Source of the DNA: Cercis canadensis
Lineage: Eukaryota; Streptophyta; Magnoliopsida; Fabales; Fabaceae
DNA length: 64,000 nt
Assembly (NCBI GenBank): GCA_003255065.1
Contig: QAOA01002417.1
Span: 1,498,122-1,562,121 of the forward strand
Reading direction: 5' to 3'
In this document: positions 23,397-34,458 of the stretch, in pieces
How the letters are laid out: every line of letters starts with the position of its first letter
Position numbering within the stretch: the first letter of the stretch is position 1
Made by a program: the position numbers and the translations under genes
Notes under the pieces: generated by a model
Told to the model about the DNA's origin: nothing
The model's input: only the letters and a program-made list of their open reading frames with translations
Databases searched by the model: none

Positions 23397-26300
23397 ATGG
23401 ACGTTCGCCGGCGACCCATTAACACCGTCCGTTCAAGCTCTGCCGGCGAACCTCTCAAACTCGCCCATGATCCCCATGTGAAAGCTCCGGCGACGGATGC
23501 ACAGGCACTGCCGTTGGTGCCTCTTTACCTCACCAACGGTATCTTCTTCAGTCTTTTCTTCTCTGTGGCGTACTTTCTTCTTCATAGATGGCGTGAGAAG
23601 ATCCGCACTTCCACTCCTCTCCATGTCGTCACGCTGTCTGAGATTGCAGCCATTCTGTCCCTCATCGCCTCCGTCATTTACCTTCTGGGTTTCTTCGGCA
23701 TTGGCTTCGTCCATCCCATCTCTTCTCGCGCATCTTCTGATGACGAGCTCGAATTAGATGACGACGACACCCTCATTACGAAAGATGATAGCCGTGCACC
23801 TGGCCCTTGTCCAGCTGGTGTCATAGATTGCTCTGTCATCTCTTCTCCGCCTCAGAACCAGGCCCAGAACCAGAGGGTGGTTCCTGCAACGCCACCCAAA
23901 ATCATCGATAATACCCCACTGTCTCTCTCCGAGGAGGATGAAGAAATTGTCAAGTCAGTGGTATCTGGGTCGATTCCTTCGTACTCGTTGGAATCGAAGC
24001 TCGGAGATTGTCGAAGAGCAGCGGCGATTCGGAAAGAGGTGGTGCAGAGAATAACGGGAAGGTTGCTACAGGGGCTGCCATTAGAAGGGTTCGATTATGA
24101 GTCAATATTGGGACAGTGCTGTGAGATGCCGATTGGGTACGTTCAGATCCCTGTTGGGGTTGCAGGGCCATTGTTGCTGGATGGGAAGGAGTACACAGTG
24201 CCCATGGCCACCACGGAAGGTTGCCTTGTAGCTAGCACCAACAGAGGTTGCAAGGCCATTTATGTTTCTGGTGGAGCTACCTCCATGGTGCTCAGGGATG
24301 GGATGACCCGGGCTCCCGTTGTCAGGTTCGCCACCGCCAAAAGGGCGGCACAGTTGAAGTTCTTCGTGGAGGATCCTCTCAATTTTGAATCTCTCTCTGT
24401 CATTTTCAACAAGTAATTCTTTCATCTCTTTACTTTTTATCTTTCTATCATCCTTGAACGAGAACTTCATTTTTAACCAACAATAGCCAACAAGTAATTT
24501 TTGTTGATGTCAAGGATCAAGAAGAAGTAGACAAATAAATATTACTCTTGTTGCAATTAAGAATTAAAAACTTCATAATACGTCATGTTGGTCTGAAATA
24601 TGGGTTAGCTTAATTTCACTTTCCAGTTTGCAAGTATGCGCTTAAGCTGTTTGTAAAATTGCCCCATTAGTACGGATATCACTTCCCAAGGTTTACAAAC
24701 AGAAATTAATTCGGGCCTTTGCCTTGTGCGCAGGTCAAGCAGATTTGCTAGGTTACAGAATATTCAGTGTGCAATGGCAGGGAAGAATTTGTACATTAGA
24801 TTCAGTTGCAGCACTGGTGATGCCATGGGGATGAACATGGTATCAAAAGGCGTCCAAAATGTCCTTGATTTCCTTCAAACCGATTTCCCCGACATGGATG
24901 TCATTGGCATCTCTGGTAAACGTCACTTCTTTCGTGCTTTCTTCTCGTCTCTCTCATTTTTAGTCATAGTCAATTTGTTGCTGAATTGTCAAAATGGGCA
25001 TATATCTTGTTGCTTGAACCAGGAAATTTCTGTTCGGACAAGAAAGCAGCAGCAGTAAACTGGGTTGAAGGCCGTGGGAAGTCTGTGGTTTGCGAGGCTA
25101 TAATCAAGGAAGATGTGGTAAAGAAAGTATTGAAGACTAGCGTAGAGGCCCTGGTGGAGCTTAATATGCTTAAAAACCTTGCTGGCTCAGCCGTGGCCGG
25201 TGCTCTTGGCGGGTTCAATGCCCATGCTAGCAATATTGTTTCTGCTGTCTACATAGCCACTGGTCAGGATCCTGCCCAGAATGTGGAGAGTTCTCACTGC
25301 ATCACCATGATGGAAGCTGTGAACGACGGCAAGGACCTTCACATCTCTGTCTCCATGCCCTCCGTTGAGGTACAATTAGTTCTATCGTATCAAATCCTCT
25401 CTTTGTTTTTTTGTGGAATTCTCCTATAGTAGATGGTTCTTTGATATTAATTAGGCTAGTCAAGATGCTAGTTGTAGTAAGTACCCTATCCTAAACTACG
25501 TAATAATATGGTTTTAATGTTGATAGTGTAAGTACCTTAGTTGTAGTACATCTAGGAGCATGCCTTGCATATTCATTTACATTCTGTTGCTGAGGTACAT
25601 AATTTAGGCGAGAGGGTCGGTGGTTGGTCCTTTACCTTTCTCGGAACCTGTCCACCATTCACTCTTTAAAGGGCAGAAGATGTCATCAAAATCTCTTCCT
25701 GTAAGACAATCTAAAATTCAGTGCCTTCAATATTGATCAGAGGGCAATATTACCGCAGAATTGATTCTCTCCCCTGCAAATAAATTTTCTATAGTAAGCT
25801 TGTCTTTTTTCTTTTCCCGGAAACAGAAACGAAAACTTTTACATAACTTGCTTGTGAGCTTGCCCGCCATGTGTACATAGAGGCAAACTATGTTGCAGAG
25901 AGCCTTTGGGGAATGAGTTCCAACTGAAACTTTCTTTCTTTGTTCATGTCTTTTTATTGCATGCACGTCCAATGACCGATGTAGATCCTCGGCAGGCAAA
26001 GTTGTTCATGCATCTAGTTAGGCCCTGATATCTTGCATAGCGCACTGTGTCTTAAAATAAATTTAACTGTATAGATCTCAACTACCTCAGGTGTTTCCTA
26101 TCTATTAGTAATATTATACTTGAACGCATCATGTTCTGGCGAATAAATATACTTTAATGCATTTTAATATAATAGCAATATTAATTTCACTATTTGATCT
26201 ATGTTATCTTTTGTATGATTTAGGTGGGCACAGTTGGAGGGGGCACAAAGCTCGCTTCTCAGTCAGCTTGTCTTAATTTACTTGGTGTCAAGGGTGCCAG

Positions 26301-26466
26301 CAAAGACTCTCCAGGTGCAAATTCTAGGCTACTGGCCACCATTGTAGCTGGTTCAGTCCTTGCTGGAGAGCTTTCTCTCATGTCAGCCATTGCAGCAGGG
26401 CAACTTGTTAGGAGCCACATGAAATACAACAGATCTAGCAAGGATGTTTCCAATGTTGTCTCCTAA
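23397..26466 (+). CDS. HMGR: 3-hydroxy-3-methylglutaryl-CoA reductase
   Basis: Predicted 595-residue ER enzyme that reduces HMG-CoA to mevalonate with NADPH, the committed step of the cytosolic isoprenoid pathway. Exons 23397-24412, 24734-24915, 25023-25369, 26224-26466, the usual four-exon plant layout. The start was set at ATG 23397: the frame stays open further upstream but has no ATG, and MDVRRRP is the conserved plant N-terminus with its arginine ER-retention motif. Two membrane spans lie at about 43-62 and 83-106, then a variable acidic linker. Catalytic residues are all present: Glu274 (TTEGCLVAS), Lys in SDKKAAAVN (about 406), Asp482 (GQDPAQN), His580 (RSHMKYN). NADP-binding motifs GDAMGMNM (367-374) and GTVGGGT (517-523) are intact. 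NRSSKD (585-590) matches the serine site phosphorylated by SnRK1 in Arabidopsis HMG1. Confidence 0.97.
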
Positions 26467-29045
26467 GCGGGTCCCGTGACAAATAACCAAAGCCTCGTAT
26501 AACCAAAAAAGAAAAATGGTAAAAAAAAAATGTGAAATTTGAATTCCAAAAGGACAATTCGGGGTTGGTGGAGAAAGAGAGAAAACTCATGGTCGGCATC
26601 TTTGCAGCGTGAATTGAATTCGGTCCAAGTGGCATGTGGGTGAGAAGAAACAAACTAAAGGAAACAGAGCTTGCATTAACACCTTTTAAATATCTGGTTT
26701 CCATGTGAGGCTTTGTCTTCTTATGAGTTATGAGATTGTACAGAAGGGCTTGAAGCATAGGGTATGGAAAAAAAACACGAACCGTCCACTTTCCACGCAT
26801 TTGGGTTTGGAGTTTTATTTCTTTTTTTTCTTCACCTTGGGTTGTGTTTGCCAGTCTCCTTTCTAAAGCTACTTTCTCAAATATGTGATATTTTTAGCAT
26901 TTAGCTGTGTTGTAATCTTTCATTATTTCGTTGTTAATTGGTACTTTTAGAAAGAATCCAGACATCTCCAAATGGGATATAGAGTTGCTAAAAAGAAAGA
27001 GTCCCCAATTTGTCTACCTTTTTCTGCATTTTCTTTTCTTTCCGATTAGCTTTGTACATGTGAAAGATCTTCAGTGTAGAATAGGAACCAGGGCAATGCA
27101 CTTTTTTCTTTGAACTTTTAGCCATTTTCATCTTGTAGGTATAGGTTCAAAAATTGATGGTCTTGTTGAAATTAGAGTAAACTGCAACTTTGAGCAATTT
27201 GTAAAGAAAATCCTTCAGTCCTAGGCGTTGAAATCACATCTTTTGTAGTTTTAATTACTTCGCAAATAAGCTCCTTCCATTTCCTTCGCTTCAAAGAAAT
27301 TATGTAAATTTAACGATAATGATAAAATGAATAACTGATGTATAATCTAATCAACACTTTATTTTAGCACAGGTACGTGTTTGATATATAACTGATAATG
27401 ATGAAATGAATAACCTTCTTATAATTTGATATTTAATATAGTAATTTAAGCCCCCCGATTCCTCATGAACTTTATTAAAATCTCATTTTTGTGCATGTCC
27501 TAGTTGTAACAGATGTACCCTTTCTGAATGATTATATCCAAACAGCATCTTGTGCTATGGTTTCATAGAAGAAATGGGGACATGGATTTACATGCAATCA
27601 CGTGATGTCACTTCAATCCACGTGCACACGCATATGACTCTTACTTTAGTTCTATAATAATTAATATTGACAACTAAAGTGAATGGCGTTGGAGCATACT
27701 ATTACTAACACCCATCTCGACTCTCGTCACAGAATACATTTTCGGAATTAAGGTCTATATATTTTGTAGCTTTTTTTTTAACCCAAAAAGAAAAAAAAAA
27801 TAAAAATTGAACCCTCCAATCTCCATCACCTAAATTTAGAGTAACATGTTATTTGTGTTTTTGAAAGATTTATAAATAATGATTTAATTATTAAGAATTT
27901 TATAACTAAAAAATTATTATAAAGCCATGTTATATTGTTATGCTCTGTCCGGTGTGAGCTAAGTCGGCTTACGTGGCGTGCGTTTAATGGAAAATGGACT
28001 TTTGAGTTGCTTACTTCGTAAAGCTTGTGGACAACTCTTAATATTTTGACACGTGTATGTCAGCACTATATAGTAAGTCATACCGACATCGATAATTAAA
28101 TTGTTTCGATCAATATGTTGGTATTAGAGGAGACAAGAGTGATTGAGTGAAGTTGTTGAGTTGTCTATATTCAAAGGAAATTAATAAAGGAAAATGACAG
28201 CACAAATGCGACTTCCTCTATAATCCATCATCATAGTATGGGAGTATATCAAGTGTTTATGGTGGGTAAACTTACTTTATGTTGATTTTGCAACTAATTT
28301 GGAAAATTCATAATGATGAATTGAGGTCCAAGTTATCATCGTTTCTAATGCAACAGCAAAGGTGCTCAGCAGTCAACTCCATCGACGGTCCAGCTTTCCC
28401 TATGTTTGTCAAGTGTCGTCATCGGTGAAAGCAAGAAAAATTCCCTTTCGGATATCACGTCTCCTTTTTCTCCTCTATTTGAATAGGTAGTACAACCCCT
28501 CTTAGAGGGCTATGGCGTTACCCAAAGCTTAAATTTACTGCTATAACAAAAATCTAAAAAAATTAAATCACTTAATATAAATTATTATAAAATAATTAAC
28601 AAATTTTGAATTTTTTATTCAGTTTTTCCAATTAGGGGTGAGCTGCACTACACCCCTTTCTAACCAGCCACCACAAATTAATGTCAACACCCCACCTTTT
28701 TTGTTAATCCTTTTCGCTTGGTGCCACCTTTTTGGGCACAAGCAATAAGCAATAGGCCCAATAAATGCTAACACAAGCAATTCATAGGCCCAACAAATTA
28801 AATCCTAATGTTATGGACGTATATCCATGTGTGCTTTTTATGCATAGTAATTAGTCATCACGAAGTTACAGCAGAAAAACAAAATCTGAGAAACATATTG
28901 CAAATCTATTTTACTCTGTTATCAAATGATAATAACAAATACAGATAAATTTTTGATTGGGTTCAGAAATAGCTTCCTTCATTCTGCATGATCAAACATT
29001 GCTTCTAATCAAGCATCTTCTGAACTCTGGGCACACCCCAGCTAG
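26467..29045. other. 3' flanks between HMGR and NTR
   Basis: Holds the HMGR 3' UTR on the left and the NTR 3' UTR on the right (convergent genes), with AT-rich DNA between. Frames here are short, and none resembles a known protein. No RNA gene is seen. Confidence 0.5.
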
Positions 29046-32000
29046 TCAATCGCTCTTATCCTGCTGTAATCCTATGTCTTGCAAGTAGTGTTCTGCATCC
29101 AAGGCAGCCATGCACCCTGCATCAATAATCGAGACTTTCATTATCATTGGGAGGTAAATGCTTTCCATGCATAAACATGTCTCAGTTTACCGATATGGAT
29201 ATTAACATGGAATCTATAGATGCAATGGCCAATAATAAATCATCAAATGCAGAGACAAAATCACTTTTTATGACATAATCTAAATTACTTTCAGTGGAAG
29301 AAATTGTGACGTGGAAGAATCTGGCACTCCCCAGTTATTTCAACACATAAGCATGCGAATGCAATAACAGAGTTTTATATGTCTATACATAGTCAAAAGC
29401 ATTTAGTGCTTTGAACGTGAGTTATCCTTCTGTTAAAAGTGCCATCACAACCAAAGGTCATTGGCAGGTTCAAGTCATTTGTCATATTTTCCTTGTGTCC
29501 AAATACAGCAGCAACTCTTGTCAAATGTGATCTACGCATTCCAAGCTTTTGGTGAAATTGAAACTACTATCCATGGCAACAAGACTAATAGTCTAATAGC
29601 AGCAAAGAAGGAAAAAGAAAAAGAAGGAAAATGGAAGATTAACCAGGTTCTAAATACCAATAACACTTAAGTAGAATGATAGATATATGAGGCAGAAATT
29701 ACCATTGATGCTTAAGTTTATTATACCTTTAAGTAAGTTAAATATGAACTTGGGTTTCATGTCAGCAAAGAAACCCTGGGACCATCTATAAGAAACAAGC
29801 CAACAAGTATGCCGGAATATGGTAAGGTAGAGGTTTAAGTCTTTTTGTTTTGGTTTGTTCACATAAAAAGAGGTAGAAGTTCTTATACTTCAGATATAGC
29901 AGTTATATAGCCACTCATCATGTTCAAAAACATAAAAAGATCAAGGGCCATCCAAAAGTAAATGGTGAAATATACTTTTCTAGATCCACAGTAGGGACTG
30001 CAAAACGTCAGAATAAGTAAGATTCAGGACTATGAGTGAAAGCATCATGTCTGAATACTTGCAGGTAGACTTTTGGAAATAGAATAACTAACCCCATAGG
30101 CTATATAATACTTGTGAAATGGTTGAAGAATGGGGACAAAGGAAATGGGAGCAGCACACGATTTTTAAAATATGTAAAGGTACCATGTTTTGGCAAAAGA
30201 TATCACAATGGAAATTTGACAACGCACATACAGACACACAGGATGCTATATACTCCCAGGAGCAACGCTGGAAGGAAGGATGCTAGATCATCCAGATTAG
30301 CATAAGCTTAGAGAGGAACTAATTGTATTACCCAACTCTCTCTGCCCCTCCCCCCATCCTAGAGCTCTTAATACAGAGAACACGGAGAGGTTATAGCTTA
30401 CAGTTGTGAACAAATTAACAGTCCCAACACCCATCAGTAAGTAAAACAATTACAAATTGAAGGCAAAGTAAACTCTCAGTTCTTCCACAAGTAACTGTTT
30501 ACTAGTCATTATACACAGCGTAAAATGGAAATACTGATACAAGATTACTAGGCACAATTCGTTACTCAACACATGAAACTAGCTTGAAGCACATAATGCG
30601 ACTAGTCAAATAAATTAGAAGTCCACAAATGAGCCATATCATTCTTGGCTTGCTCAGCCTAAGGGGATCCACTAGATGTTTCAGTGCCTGTAAATGCAAC
30701 TGTTTATTACCATTTAATCCCCACCCACCAAAAATATAAGCACAAATGCTTTGTTCCCATATCTTTCCACCAGGCCATCGCCAAATACATAGGAAAAAAA
30801 AAAAAAAAAANNNGAAAAAAAAAAAAAAAGGACTTTCATAACATTATGCTTCAAATTAAGGCATCATATATACTGATAAATACCCCACCTTTGATGAATA
30901 TATAATTGTTAAGAATAGTCTATCAATGATGCGAGAAGCCAATTAATCAATGAAAAATTATTAACAAAAAAAATGCAAAAGAGGTCTATGACTTACCAGT
31001 GCCAGCAGCTGTAATAGCTTGCCTATATTTCTTATCCTGGACATCCCCGGCAGCAAAAACCCCTTTGACACTGGTCTGTGTGGTTCCTGGCTTGGTAACA
31101 ATGTAGCCATCAGAATCAAGCTCGAGCTGACCATCCAAAAATTTTGTGGCAGGCTCGTGCCCAATTGCAAAGAACAACCCATTAACCTTTAAATCAGACA
31201 CATTCCCATTTACCAAATTCTTAACCTTGAGCCCTCCCAAAACCCTGTTGTTATCTCCATCACCATATGCTTCTACAACAGCCGAATTCCAGATCACCTC
31301 AATCTTTGGATTATTCAACGCCTTGCTCTGCATAATCTTGGAAGCCCTAAATGTATCCCTCCTGTGAATTATATACACTTTGGAACCGTATTTGGTCAGA
31401 AAAGTGGCTTCCTCCATAGCCGAATCCCCACCACCAATCACAGCTAGTGGTTTGTTCCTGAAAATGGGGGCAGCTCCATCACACACTGCACAGGCCGAAA
31501 TCCCCCGATTCCAGTAACCATCACGACCATCGCCCGACCCGAGAAAATTCAATCGCTTGGCGACAGCTCCAGTGGCAACGATGACAGATTCAGCTTCGAC
31601 AGCCTTGGAATCAGCGAAAACCTTGAAGGGTCTCCGAGAAAAATCTACCTTTGACACAGTCTCGGTGAAGATCTCGGTGCCGAATCGTTGGGACTGTTTA
31701 CGGCAACGGTCCATGAGCTCGCCACCCATGATACCCTCGGGGAAACCAGGGAAATTCTCAACATCGGTGGTGGTAGTGAGCTGCCCACCAGGGGCAATGT
31801 CGTTTGCCATCCAACCTTCGAAGAGAATGGGCTTGAGCTCGGCACGAGCGGCATATATGGCGGCAGTATGAGCAGCAGGACCACTTCCGATGATGCAGAG
31901 CTTGGTTTTGAGAATCTTGAGGTCATCCATGGCGGAGGAAGAAACAGAAGAAGAGGAAGAAGAGAGAGAGGCAGCGATGCCGAGTCCAATGAAGCTGCGA

Positions 32001-32047
32001 GTTTTGCTCAACAACTTCCTCCAAGTGTTATAACGGTAAAAGCTCAT
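29046..32047 (-). CDS. NTR: NADPH-dependent thioredoxin reductase (NTRA/NTRB type)
   Basis: Predicted 373-residue flavoenzyme that passes electrons from NADPH through FAD to thioredoxin. Two exons: 32047-30997 and 29116-29046, split by a 1880-bp intron that holds a poly-A/NNN stretch. FAD-binding [10 protein letters not shown] at 54-63; redox-active CAVC at 186-189; NADPH-binding [10 protein letters not shown] at 205-214; [16 protein letters not shown] near the C-terminus. The short last exon supplies [13 protein letters not shown]. The first 39 residues are rich in Arg, Ser and Leu and look like a mitochondrial presequence; Met40 (codon at 31930-31928) starts MDDLKILK, the start of the shorter cytosolic form. 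Arabidopsis NTRA and NTRB use this kind of alternative start, so one gene probably serves two compartments. Confidence 0.95.
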
Positions 32048-32127
32048 TTGACTGCTTTCTCCGTTTACTGTTTCCTTTTAATAAATTGGAAGCCCAAGCA
32101 AATTCAAATATGAACTTGGGACTCTCA

Positions 32128-32200
32128 CCGCGTTTTTTAGTGGAAAAAGGAAATCGCGTTGGATAGGCGCGATTGCGAAATGGGAAAACAAAAGCGCGTT
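32128..32200 (-). promoter_or_regulatory. CGCG-rich proximal promoter of NTR
   Basis: Four CGCG cores lie within about 70 bp (CCGCGTT at 32128, TCGCGTT at 32154, GGCGCGATT at 32166, AGCGCGTTTT at 32193) in DNA that is otherwise AT-rich. CGCG boxes are bound by calmodulin-binding CAMTA factors, and TTTCGCGC-like forms by E2F; which applies here is not known. Confidence 0.4.
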
Positions 32201-33971
32201 TTCATTTTCATGTCATAGAAAGGAATAATGATAGATTTGTTCCTTAACCACGACATAGAAAGAAATTAAAGAACGTGTTTTGGTTTGGGTCTTTTTTTTT
32301 GTTTCTTTTTTTTTTTGGGTTACAACGAACGTAATGTGTTGAGGAATGTGAAGAGAGTATACATGGAGAAAAACATCAATCATTTGATCAAATAAGATGC
32401 TACTAAACTCGTAGCTTATTGACTTTTTGTTGTTGTTGTGTTTTGTTTGTACATTTGTTTGCCATCCAACAAATTAATGTTATGTTTGCTACACAGAACA
32501 ATTTTTATCCAATTAAAATGGGATTAGGACTGAGTTATAATAGAATAATAATTTTCATTCTAGTTATACGGAAATGAAATCTATTTTTAAGAATTTGTTT
32601 CCTACATAAAATTAAAGTGAATATAGAATTAGAATTGCTCGTAACACAAATGCTCCCCATTATAAATATAAGAAAATTAAATTTCTCATACTTGTCATTG
32701 CTTAAATTTTATAAGATGATAGGTTGAACAAATTTAAAAAATTAGACATATTCCAAGCAATATGGAATCAACATTTCTTGTGGGAATGATGATTTCTATT
32801 TCTTTTGGAATGAGGGTCTAGAATATAACTAATGTTTTATACTTTTCCATAGAATAGAGTTTGGAAAAGAATCAGAATTTTTGTGTCAAACGTTACCTAA
32901 ATGCCTATCTTTCATCGGTTACTTAGCAAAATAATTCTTAACTTTGTTTTACTGTATTCTATCTTTCTAGTTCGTTTTGTTGTCTATTACTATGTCTTCC
33001 ACTGAACCAAGTTAAGAAGAAAGAGTTTGTTTGATGAGAAATACAGGGCAAGAGAGAAAAATCAAAGAGCCCTCGTAGAGCTAATCTATAAGCCACAGTC
33101 ACAAAAAAGCAAAACTAAAACAACGAGCATTGAGAAATAATAATTATAAATTCACATCAATGTCATTCCTAACACCATTTCATTATATTTTAATTTCTCT
33201 TATTTTCACCTAATTCAAGCGAATTACAAAATATGTATCCACTAATACACCCTAAACGACAGTCGTTTTCATCTTTCAAAAAGAATCTTAAAATTGGGCC
33301 ACCTGGCACCCTGTAAAACCATTTTAGCTACAAGTGGGCCTTGTCCCGGCCCAGAAACAAAACAAATCCCAATGATTCATTAGTGGATGCCTAATCATCA
33401 TGAACAGTGATAACGGGAATAAAGTTATTCTTAATTTAATACAATTAGGAATGGAAATCATGCATACTAAAATATAAACATGAGAAAGTTATAAAATTCA
33501 GAGATATGCTGTTTCAATTGTCAACATTAACTTCCCCTTTAGACTAGCTTTACGCTTAATTTAGTCAAAAAATTAGTATCGTGTTAGGTGGTAATACCAA
33601 CTTTAGAATCTTCATTCCCACCAACTAAGCACCATCCAGCTATTGCCACATTACACAAGAAATTTCAACACAAATAAATTAAGAGAACAAAATTTGATAT
33701 CTTACAAGTACAACCTTTGACAATTCTCAAACTTGTTTACAGAGAATGACTCATCACCAATGCAAAATCTAGGATGGATTTATAGACAAAATTAGGAGGA
33801 AGAAAAACTACTCCCAACTCAACTCAAGTACTCCTATAAAGATGAAACTTAAAAATAAATTAGAAGCAGATTAACTTCATAATCTTAAGATTACATAAGA
33901 AAATCACAAAGATAGAGTAATTAATACCCACGTTAAATTTTCTCTCTACAAAAAATAAAAAATAGAAGTGA
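32201..33971. other. Intergenic region with a possible degraded MITE
   Basis: No gene is seen. At 32481-32897 the left end (TGTTTGCTACACAGAA) and the reverse complement of the right end (CGTTTGACACAAAAA) resemble each other, with TTA on each outer side. This could be an old inverted-repeat element, but the match is imperfect. Confidence 0.35.
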
Positions 33972-34403
33972 TCATGAATTTCTATCTTGTATTTGGCTGA
34001 CTGGGTCTTGAATTTGGTCCATGGAAATTGACGTTCTTTTGATGAACTCCAAACAATCTGCAATGGCTTCTGCATAAAAAGAATTAGACCTTCCATAAGA
34101 TCTCAACCTAGAATTCTCAGGTGCACCCTTGATTTTTTCCTCCCTCACTAGACTACTCCTGCTGCTGTTGCTGTTATTCCTCTTGAAGCCACGTTTTCTG
34201 CGAAACACCTTCTTCAGCAGCTGAAGAGCTTGAACATAAGAGAGTTTCCACCTATGAAAGAGGGTGAGAAAGAAAGTGAACCTTTTGCGAAGCCTGAGAA
34301 CATAAAGCCTTCTGGGGTTCAATTTAAAGCCTCTGCAGGTTCCATGGCATGACGATGATGACACCCTGCCACTGCTAACTCTGTTGTAGCTCATACGACC
34401 CAT
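33972..34403 (-). CDS. Uncharacterised small basic plant protein
   Basis: Single-exon frame of 143 residues. The start is ATG 34403 (MGRMSYNRVSSGRVSSSS); the frame is open a little further upstream but only from a TTG, and the TATA-like sequence at 34441-34458 would put the transcript start near 34415. Layout: Ser/Gly-rich head, a strongly basic segment with hydrophobic spacing (RRLYVLRLRKRFTFFLTL, about 32-49), a middle with KKVFRRKRGFKR, a polar stretch, and a C-terminal block RSNSFYAEAIADCLEFIKR that looks conserved and helical. No signal peptide or enzyme motif is seen. I recall this ending from short plant proteins without a firm family name, so no function is assigned. The basic clusters could be nuclear targeting. 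Confidence 0.7.
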   Translation of the reverse strand: MGRMSYNRVSSGRVSSSSCHGTCRGFKLNPRRLYVLRLRKRFTFFLTLFHRWKLSYVQALQLLKKVFRRKRGFKRNNSNSSRSSLVREEKIKGAPENSRLRSYGRSNSFYAEAIADCLEFIKRTSISMDQIQDPVSQIQDRNS

Positions 34404-34440
34404 GTTGCAAGACACACAGATTTTCTGAATCAATCTGTGT

Positions 34441-34458
34441 TATATACAAATATATAAG
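34441..34458 (-). promoter_or_regulatory. TATA-like sequence of the small basic protein gene
   Basis: On the minus strand this reads CCTTATATATTTGTATATAA, with two overlapping TATA candidates about 40-55 bp before ATG 34403. This spacing supports that ATG as the first usable start. Confidence 0.45.

Noticed and set aside
34404-34433. Ten extra residues at the start of the small basic protein
   Set aside because: The upstream codon is TTG and lies close to the TATA-like sequence, so it is unlikely to be translated or even transcribed.
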